38,491 nt of DNA from positions 1 to 38,491 of the forward strand of contig NZ_BMIR01000020.1 of assembly GCF_014642655.1 (NCBI RefSeq), read 5' to 3'. A model generated the notes under the pieces. The model saw nothing but the letters and a program-made list of their open reading frames with translations, was not told the DNA's origin and made no database searches. The translations under genes and the position numbers were made by a program. This document shows, one piece after another, positions 33,311 through 38,491 of this stretch (position 1 is its first letter; each line of letters opens with the position of its first letter). The stretch comes from Pullulanibacillus camelliae (GTDB lineage: Bacteria > Bacillota > Bacilli > Bacillales > Sporolactobacillaceae).

Positions 33311-34264
33311 TTATCGATTGTCAACTGCTCGCCTATTCTCACCAGTAACTGCAACGGACACCGTATAATAACGAATGCGTTCCATCAATCGCTTCGCTTT
33401 CAGCTCTTCCACTCCGCTTTTGTTTGAATAGGATAGGTGCTCTTCTAGCTCATCGTAATCATAATTGGACGTATACAGGGTGGGCAAGCTTTCCATCATG
33501 CGATGCTGCAAGATACTGCCCAATACCTCGTCGCGTACCCATGGCGACATATTTTCCGCGCCAATGTCATCTAAAATCAATACAGGCACTTTTTGTAGAT
33601 ACTCGATTTTTTCATTCAGCGTATTTTCCTGAATCGCCCCTCTTAGCTCCCTAAAGAAGTCTGGCGTATAAACCATCAGGGATTCTACCCCTTTTTGCTC
33701 AGCAAGTGCATTCATGATCGCTCCCATGATATAAGTCTTGCCGACCCCAAACTTTCCGTGGAGATAAAGCCCCTTGACCTCGCTCGGATTCCGACTATAG
33801 CCCTCAACAAAACGCCCAGCTGCCTCTAACGCATCATGACGGCCTCTTTCTTTTATATCGATGGTTTTAAAGGTCACCTTAAGAACATCTTTAGGTACAT
33901 AGAGCCCTTGAAGAAGAGAGGCCTGACGCCGTTTCTGTTCATCCTCTTCCAACATGCGGCACGGTTTATACGTGATCGCCAGCGCCCCTTTATCTATAAA
34001 AAGCTCTGGTTGATAGCCTTTGAGTAGATTCTTACAGCTCGCCAGCCCTTGGCATGCTTCGCAGGAATGACTGGCCTCCACATATTCATACACCTTTGGT
34101 AATCCTTTTAATAATTGTTCATCGGTAACGGCCGGATGAACCTGTAAAAACGCGACAAGCTTGGGATGCTCTTTTAGCGCTTGTAACAGCTTATTATTTT
34201 TTTCTGCAATAGACTGAGAACCAGCCATTCTTCTCAGAGTGGATTGGATAGATTGCACGTCCAT
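33311..34264 (-). CDS. dnaI: primosomal protein DnaI, helicase loader
   Basis: 317 residues. N-terminal zinc-binding domain with C68, C71, C77 and C102, a helical linker, then an AAA+ domain with Walker A GKFGVGKT (170-177), Walker B LILDDIGAE (229-237) and a sensor around TLYTSNYDYDEL. DnaI loads the replicative helicase at oriC and at restart sites. It starts seven bases after the dnaB stop, so the two are co-transcribed. A strong terminator follows. Confidence 0.96.
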   Translation of the reverse strand: MDVQSIQSTLRRMAGSQSIAEKNNKLLQALKEHPKLVAFLQVHPAVTDEQLLKGLPKVYEYVEASHSCEACQGLASCKNLLKGYQPELFIDKGALAITYKPCRMLEEDEQKRRQASLLQGLYVPKDVLKVTFKTIDIKERGRHDALEAAGRFVEGYSRNPSEVKGLYLHGKFGVGKTYIMGAIMNALAEQKGVESLMVYTPDFFRELRGAIQENTLNEKIEYLQKVPVLILDDIGAENMSPWVRDEVLGSILQHRMMESLPTLYTSNYDYDELEEHLSYSNKSGVEELKAKRLMERIRYYTVSVAVTGENRRAVDNR

Positions 34265-34271
34265 ACACCAC

Positions 34272-35627
34272 CTATAAATTATTTAAATAATCCTCAAGCC
34301 ACTTCTCTCTTTGTGCAGCTTCTTTTGGATCTTGACCTGTATCTGTCTTATCCTCAGCCTTTTCCTCTTCCATCCACTTCGGAAGCTTCGCTCTCCGAGT
34401 ATTCTTACGAGACTTTGGCTGAGTCTTATTCTCCGACCAATTTTGATATTGCTTGTGCTCTGATTTAGCAAGCGACATGGCCTCTCGGACCGTTTTCACC
34501 TTTTTACGTGCCCAGTGGGCAGCGATCTTGATCACATAGCCTCTCACCAGTTTGTAATCATTCGTGCGCATCACATAATCCAAGAGAACATTAACCACTC
34601 CCGGTGTCAGCTTCTGGTCGAATAATATATCCTCAACGATTCGAAGATCAGGATCTGCTGGCTGTCCACCTCCAACGGCTTCTAGAAGCTCAAACGGCGA
34701 CATCGTTTCAAACCATTGAATGAGCTTCTCAAAATCATCCTGTGGCTGTTTCCCATGAAATTCCTGAAGTGTCTCAGGCTGCGAACGTCTGCTTAAAGAA
34801 GGGAGATGATCCCCATGTTCAATCTTATAATAATCACGCACTTCCTTGCGAAGCTGTTCAATATCGATTTCCCCTGTATGCAAGAAGGCTCGCTGGATGA
34901 TATTGCTCATGGTTTCCGGTCCCATTTGATAGACAAAAGAGAGCTTTTGGATAGCCTCCTTAATCTCATCCGTAAAGGCCTCTTTTGAAATGATAACATT
35001 AGAAAGCCTCCGATACAGCTGATCAAAATCAAAGTCAACCGATAAATGCGGTTCAGCACGCTCCTGCTGTGGGGCCTTTAAAATAACCTCATCCTCCACT
35101 CGTTCATGATGTGCCACAAGCTCTGACGGACTTACTGATGTAAATACATCATTAAAGTCTGCCGTGACATTTTTATAATGTAACGGCATCTCTTCACGTA
35201 TAAACAATGCCTTTAACTGACTATACTCCTGCTGCCCTATCCGATTGTATAAGAAAATATTAAGCAAGCCATCTGTAAAAAACTGCTCAGGAGAAAGGGG
35301 AGGGACCAATTCATAGATGAGCGGCTCATCATCCTTTTCTTCATGCTTGTAGATGTTTAATAAGCCCATCGCTTCTAGAAGTTTGCGATCCTCAAATAAA
35401 GCTTGAAGCGAGCCATTCGTCTTAACCATTAAATGATGATGAGTAAAGGTTGCGGTTTTAAACCCTTCTGCTTCAAAAAATAAAGTCATAAACAACTGAC
35501 AAGCAGAAGCGCCGATGAGAGGCTGATACAAGTAATTCAATATTTTCAAATCAAGGGACTGGACAACAGATCGAAGCCTAACCCGATATTGATCGACGGG
35601 GAGCAGTTCTTTCCAATGGGCTTGCAC
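34272..35627 (-). CDS. dnaB: replication initiation and membrane attachment protein DnaB
   Basis: 451 residues. N-terminal dimerisation/tetramerisation domain (YRVRLRSVVQSLDLKILNYL, YQPLIGASACQLFMTLF) and a C-terminal DnaB_2 domain around FELLEAVGGGQPADPDLRIV and KLTPGVVNVLLDYVMRTNDY, then a basic tail (RKNTRRAKLPKWMEEE) that suits DNA binding. With DnaD and DnaI it loads the helicase and attaches origins to the membrane in Firmicutes. The start is a GTG at 35627 with AGGGGG upstream. It lies between nrdR and dnaI, the classical order. Confidence 0.95.
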   Translation of the reverse strand: MQAHWKELLPVDQYRVRLRSVVQSLDLKILNYLYQPLIGASACQLFMTLFFEAEGFKTATFTHHHLMVKTNGSLQALFEDRKLLEAMGLLNIYKHEEKDDEPLIYELVPPLSPEQFFTDGLLNIFLYNRIGQQEYSQLKALFIREEMPLHYKNVTADFNDVFTSVSPSELVAHHERVEDEVILKAPQQERAEPHLSVDFDFDQLYRRLSNVIISKEAFTDEIKEAIQKLSFVYQMGPETMSNIIQRAFLHTGEIDIEQLRKEVRDYYKIEHGDHLPSLSRRSQPETLQEFHGKQPQDDFEKLIQWFETMSPFELLEAVGGGQPADPDLRIVEDILFDQKLTPGVVNVLLDYVMRTNDYKLVRGYVIKIAAHWARKKVKTVREAMSLAKSEHKQYQNWSENKTQPKSRKNTRRAKLPKWMEEEKAEDKTDTGQDPKEAAQREKWLEDYLNNL

Positions 35628-35674
35628 CTCAATTCCCCCTAAACATAACAGTATTTCTAAAAACAGCCTTTGAC

Positions 35675-36142
35675 TTAATCATCTGTCTTAGCCTTATTAA
35701 GGAGATCCTTTAATTCATGGATAAACACATTGATATCTTTAAATTGACGATAAACCGAAGCGAAACGGACATAGGCCACCTCATCTAGCTTAGCGAGTTC
35801 ATCCATGACCAATTCTCCAACCTCTTGACTTTTTACCTCAGAGACTCCCCTGCTTCTGAGTTCTTTCTCAACCAAACGAACGATATCCTCTAATTTTTCG
35901 AGAGGGACAGGGCGTTTTTCACAGGCCTTGATCAAACCGCTCAATATTTTCTCACGATTAAACGCCTCGCGGTTTTCCCCTTTTTTCACGACAATAAGCG
36001 GAGACTCTTCAACGGTTTCAAATGTAGTAAATCGATATTGACATGCCTCACATTCCCTTCTGCGTCTAATTGAGCGGCCATCATCAACTGGACGAGAATC
36101 AAGGACACGTGAACCATTATGTTGACAATTTGGACAGCGCAA
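35675..36142 (-). CDS. nrdR: transcriptional repressor NrdR
   Basis: 155 residues. N-terminal zinc ribbon CPNC ... CEAC (residues 3-6 and 31-34), then an ATP-cone domain ([28 protein letters not shown]). It senses ATP/dATP and represses ribonucleotide reductase genes at NrdR boxes. I choose the TTG at 36142, which gives the canonical MRCPNC start, five bases after GGTGG; a GTG three codons upstream is the alternative. First of nrdR-dnaB-dnaI. Confidence 0.96.
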   Translation of the reverse strand: MRCPNCQHNGSRVLDSRPVDDGRSIRRRRECEACQYRFTTFETVEESPLIVVKKGENREAFNREKILSGLIKACEKRPVPLEKLEDIVRLVEKELRSRGVSEVKSQEVGELVMDELAKLDEVAYVRFASVYRQFKDINVFIHELKDLLNKAKTDD

Positions 36143-36193
36143 ATTAACCACCAGCCTATACTTTTCTAGTCTTTTCTCCTCTGCTCGGCTCTT

Positions 36194-36586
36194 CTATTGC
36201 TCATTTATCCCTACACCAACAAAGGTATACTCTTTATCAAGTCTTTGATAGAATTGACGAATCATTTTCTGTCCATATCCCAAATTCATCCCTTTTTCAA
36301 CTGTAAATGAAATATCTACGGATGTCTTAAAAGGACGAACATTCACCACGGTGATGACTAGAAATCCCTTTTTACCTCTGACGACATTGACTGAAATTTC
36401 CCCCCGTTCCTTTGATGCATCAAGTAAAGAAAATCGCTCTTCACTCGCAATTAAGGACTGGATGCCGTCCATTAATTTATCTTTCGTTGTTTTATAATAA
36501 TGCGTTCTTAGCGTTTCATCTTCATTTCTTTCGGATGTTTCTACGTGACTATTAAAAAAAGCTGAAAGCTTAGACATCATTCCCAT
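36194..36586 (-). CDS. conserved cytosolic protein of unknown function
   Basis: 130 residues from an ATG at 36586 after GAGG; a longer frame upstream lacks a ribosome site. It has no membrane segment or signal. The middle is an alternating strand region (GEISVNVVRGKKGFLVITVV, FKTSVDISFTVEKG) ending with a helix (YGQKMIRQFYQRLDKE). I recognise similar uncharacterised proteins in Bacillaceae but no function. It lies 42 bases before nrdR on the same strand and may be co-transcribed. Confidence 0.7.
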   Translation of the reverse strand: MGMMSKLSAFFNSHVETSERNEDETLRTHYYKTTKDKLMDGIQSLIASEERFSLLDASKERGEISVNVVRGKKGFLVITVVNVRPFKTSVDISFTVEKGMNLGYGQKMIRQFYQRLDKEYTFVGVGINEQ

Positions 36587-36649
36587 TCTCAACACCGCCT
36601 CACTATTCTCTCTTACTTTAAGTTTAATGAAAATAGTGGTGATAAACAA

Positions 36650-37379
36650 GCTTTTTATTAAAGAAAGCCTGCCAATCAGTAAGCGGTTAAGACGTCTCGG
36701 TTAATGTCTTCATCGCACTTAAACGCTACTCCGCCCAGAAAGTTTAAAAGGAAACGCCGACTGCGCTTCCTTCGAATTATAAGTTAATACACTTCTTTAC
36801 TTGGGAACTACACGGGTCTTGAACCTCTCTGAGACCTCAGCTAGTTGTTTTTTAACACTTTGTTTAAAGGCTGTGTCATAAAATTGACCACAGTTCAGAT
36901 TTTACCCTGTTCGCTAGAGATAGCCTTTACAGCAGGCATTAATAATCCAATCCACTTCATAAATACTCACTGCACTTTTATTACTTTAGGACCACAATGT
37001 ACGCACCAATCTTCCTATTAAACATCCCTTAAGAACGCACCTTAGTATAATATGTTTCTTTCCATAATGCAAACCTTTATCTCTACCATACTAGCCTTCT
37101 TATCTATCTAAAATCCATGATGAAAGCGAAGGCCTACAAAAACAAAACACGTTACTTTAGATGGAAAATTTTCGGTAAAATTGTCCAAACGAAGACAGCA
37201 CAATCCTAGCCGCTAAGAAAAACCAGACGAAAATGAAGTGACCCCATTCCTTTAATAAGCTAAAAAATGGTGAAAGCAAATGCTCTGTGGAATATCTAGA
37301 ATATTCCTAGCACCGCTTACCTCTTACCTCTTACCTATAGAAGGGGCCACTAGACATCTGAGGAAAGCAAGCTAGATGC
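36650..37379. other. intergenic before the CRISPR array
   Basis: About 730 bases with no gene I can support. A short inverted repeat GGAATAT / ATATTCC lies at 37289-37307 and three tandem copies of CTTACCT at 37316-37336. Parts such as GAAGTGACCCCATTC (37230s) recall insertion-sequence ends, but no transposase frame exists. Confidence 0.35.
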
Positions 37380-38211
37380 CTTGCAATCCACGCACTCATG
37401 AAGAGTGCGACGGCAAAAACGAGTTGAAGTCTATCGTAACGACACCATTTCAATCCACGCACTCATGAAGAGTGCGACAATTGTAGTTGCCTTTAATTGT
37501 AATTCCTTTTCTGATTTCAATCCACGCACTCATGAAGAGTGCGACTTCAAACCCATGATCAAACTTTGAATTTATTGTTAATTTCAATCCACGCACTCAT
37601 GAAGAGTGCGACGCAACAAGCGCCGTGGCTTGGCGTTCAGCTGCTTATTTCAATCCACGCACTCATGAAGAGTGCGACATTATTTAGGAGGCGATTTTCA
37701 TGGCGCAAAAAAATTTCAATCCACGCACTCATGAAGAGTGCGACGTCCAAGTATTAGTATTATGGTTTAGTGTCCTTTATTTCAATCCACGCACTCATGA
37801 AGAGTGCGACTTGAACCTTTGAAACCCTTTGTCAAGATAATTAAATTTCAATCCACGCACTCATGAAGAGTGCGACTTCTTTTCACGTGATGGAGCAAGA
37901 GATCGGTCAGATTTCAATCCACGCACTCATGAAGAGTGCGACGGGGGCGAGTGGATGAACCCGAATCACCTACGAAAATTTCAATCCACGCACTCATGAA
38001 GAGTGCGACAAGCGGCTTTCGGTTACTTGGAAACCGCACGCAAACATTTCAATCCACGCACTCATGAAGAGTGCGACTGTGAGCAGGTTAAATCTTAAGT
38101 TTAACTATATCATTTCAATCCACGCACTCATGAAGAGTGCGACGCCCACCGTTTTCAGCCGCGTAGTCGATGATAAAGCATTTCAATCCACGCACTCATG
38201 AAGAGTGCGAC
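37380..38211 (-). CRISPR. CRISPR array, 13 repeats and 12 spacers, type I-C-like
   Basis: A 32-base repeat, on the minus strand starting GTCGCACTCTTCATGAGTGC and ending GTGGATTGAAAT, with inner palindrome GCACTC / GAGTGC. Repeats start at 37380, 37447, 37514, 37581, 37647, 37713, 37779, 37845, 37911, 37978, 38046, 38112 and 38180. Spacers are 34-36 bases, all different. Twelve repeats are identical; that at 37380 differs at two positions in its minus-strand 3' end. Repeat end ATTGAAAT (the crRNA 5' tag), repeat and spacer lengths fit type I-C. The decayed repeat marks the old end, so transcription runs leftward from a leader at the right. No cas genes are in view. Confidence 0.98.
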
Positions 38212-38491
38212 AGCGAAATTCAGTAAAAAATACCCTATAAAAATTGCATTTTTACTAATAAATTACTTTTATTTTACCATTAAAAACTATTGAAGGAAAT
38301 AAGAGGAATAAAAAATAGATGTATATGTGGTGCGAATCTCCCTAGTATTTTATGTTCACTTCACATTCGCACCTAGATTCCCATCTTTATAAAATAAGTA
38401 TAACATGATCTTCATTTACGACAATCTAGTAAAAGAGATGCCTTCCTTTTAGATAGTTTTTTTAAATGAATATTTTGTTCTTTTGTTTGAA
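38212..38491 (-). promoter_or_regulatory. CRISPR leader
   Basis: AT-rich DNA next to the newest repeat, without a reading frame. It contains a 9-base inverted repeat GGTGCGAAT (38329-38337) and ATTCGCACC (38365-38373) that on the minus strand encloses GTGAAGTGAACATAAAATAC. A block of this kind (GTGCGAA, AAGTGAACAT, ATTCGCACC) is familiar from type I-C leaders. The array promoter must lie here; several weak A/T boxes exist and I do not choose one. Confidence 0.65.

Noticed and set aside
37225-37250. GAAGTGACCCC motif resembling an IS3-group terminus
   Set aside because: No partner inverted repeat, no target duplication and no transposase frame nearby.
37539-37757. 72-codon plus-strand frame across the CRISPR array
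   Set aside because: It is a repeated ISIHALMKSAT translation of the CRISPR repeats; no ribosome site and not a gene.

Overview
The window is chromosomal DNA of a spore-forming member of the Bacillales (low-GC Gram-positive). Supporting evidence: a small acid-soluble spore protein gene (sspI), ytxC, a perfect sigma-W promoter in front of ysdB, T-box leaders on pheST and thrS, an L20-type leader on infC-rpmI-rplT, an ATT start on infC, and the Bacillus-like gene orders sspI-ysgA-pheST, ysdC-ysdB-ysdA-rplT-rpmI-infC and thrS-ytxC-dnaI-dnaB-nrdR. I cannot name the genus from sequence alone. Nearly all genes are on the minus strand.

Layout. 1-2.6 kb: a small lipoprotein on the plus strand and a minus-strand DUF2975/XRE/DUF817 set. 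2.9-6.5 kb: a beta-lactam resistance locus (blaI, blaR1 and a class A beta-lactamase). The sensor and repressor look intact and three BlaI-type operators precede the enzyme gene, but the enzyme is cut by an in-frame TGA. 7.0-11.9 kb: an NRDE protein and pheT-pheS under a phenylalanine T-box. 12.0-14.6 kb: an accessory insert between ysgA and pheS, with two short-chain dehydrogenases, a compact type I toxin/antisense-RNA module, a decayed second copy of it and another tiny hydrophobic peptide. 14.7-17.2 kb: ysgA, sspI and an MFS transporter broken by three frameshifts. 17.2-19 kb: histidine phosphatase, HIT protein, a GNAT fragment and a P-loop kinase. 19.2-24 kb: a cell-envelope group (lipoprotein amidase, polysaccharide deacetylase, two-component system). 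24.3-28.5 kb: M42 aminopeptidase, dUTPase-like protein, ysdB, ysdA, rplT, rpmI and infC. 28.5-36.6 kb: YrhK-like protein, threonine dehydrogenase-like epimerase, thrS, ytxC, dnaI, dnaB, nrdR and an unknown gene. 37.4-38.2 kb: a 13-repeat CRISPR array of type I-C appearance, read on the minus strand, with its leader at the right edge; no cas gene is inside the window.

Functional links. The translation genes are controlled by RNA leaders that sense tRNA charging or ribosomal protein L20. The deacetylase-amidase pair and the two-component operon carry a nearly identical 19-bp site upstream, which suggests one regulator controls both. A dispersed repeat (three copies plus a fragment) sits in intergenic DNA. 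Two copies begin exactly at the T-run of a terminator, and one of these lies inside the pheST leader between the T-box terminator and pheS. The toxin/antisense-RNA module and the repeat family are the least expected structures here.
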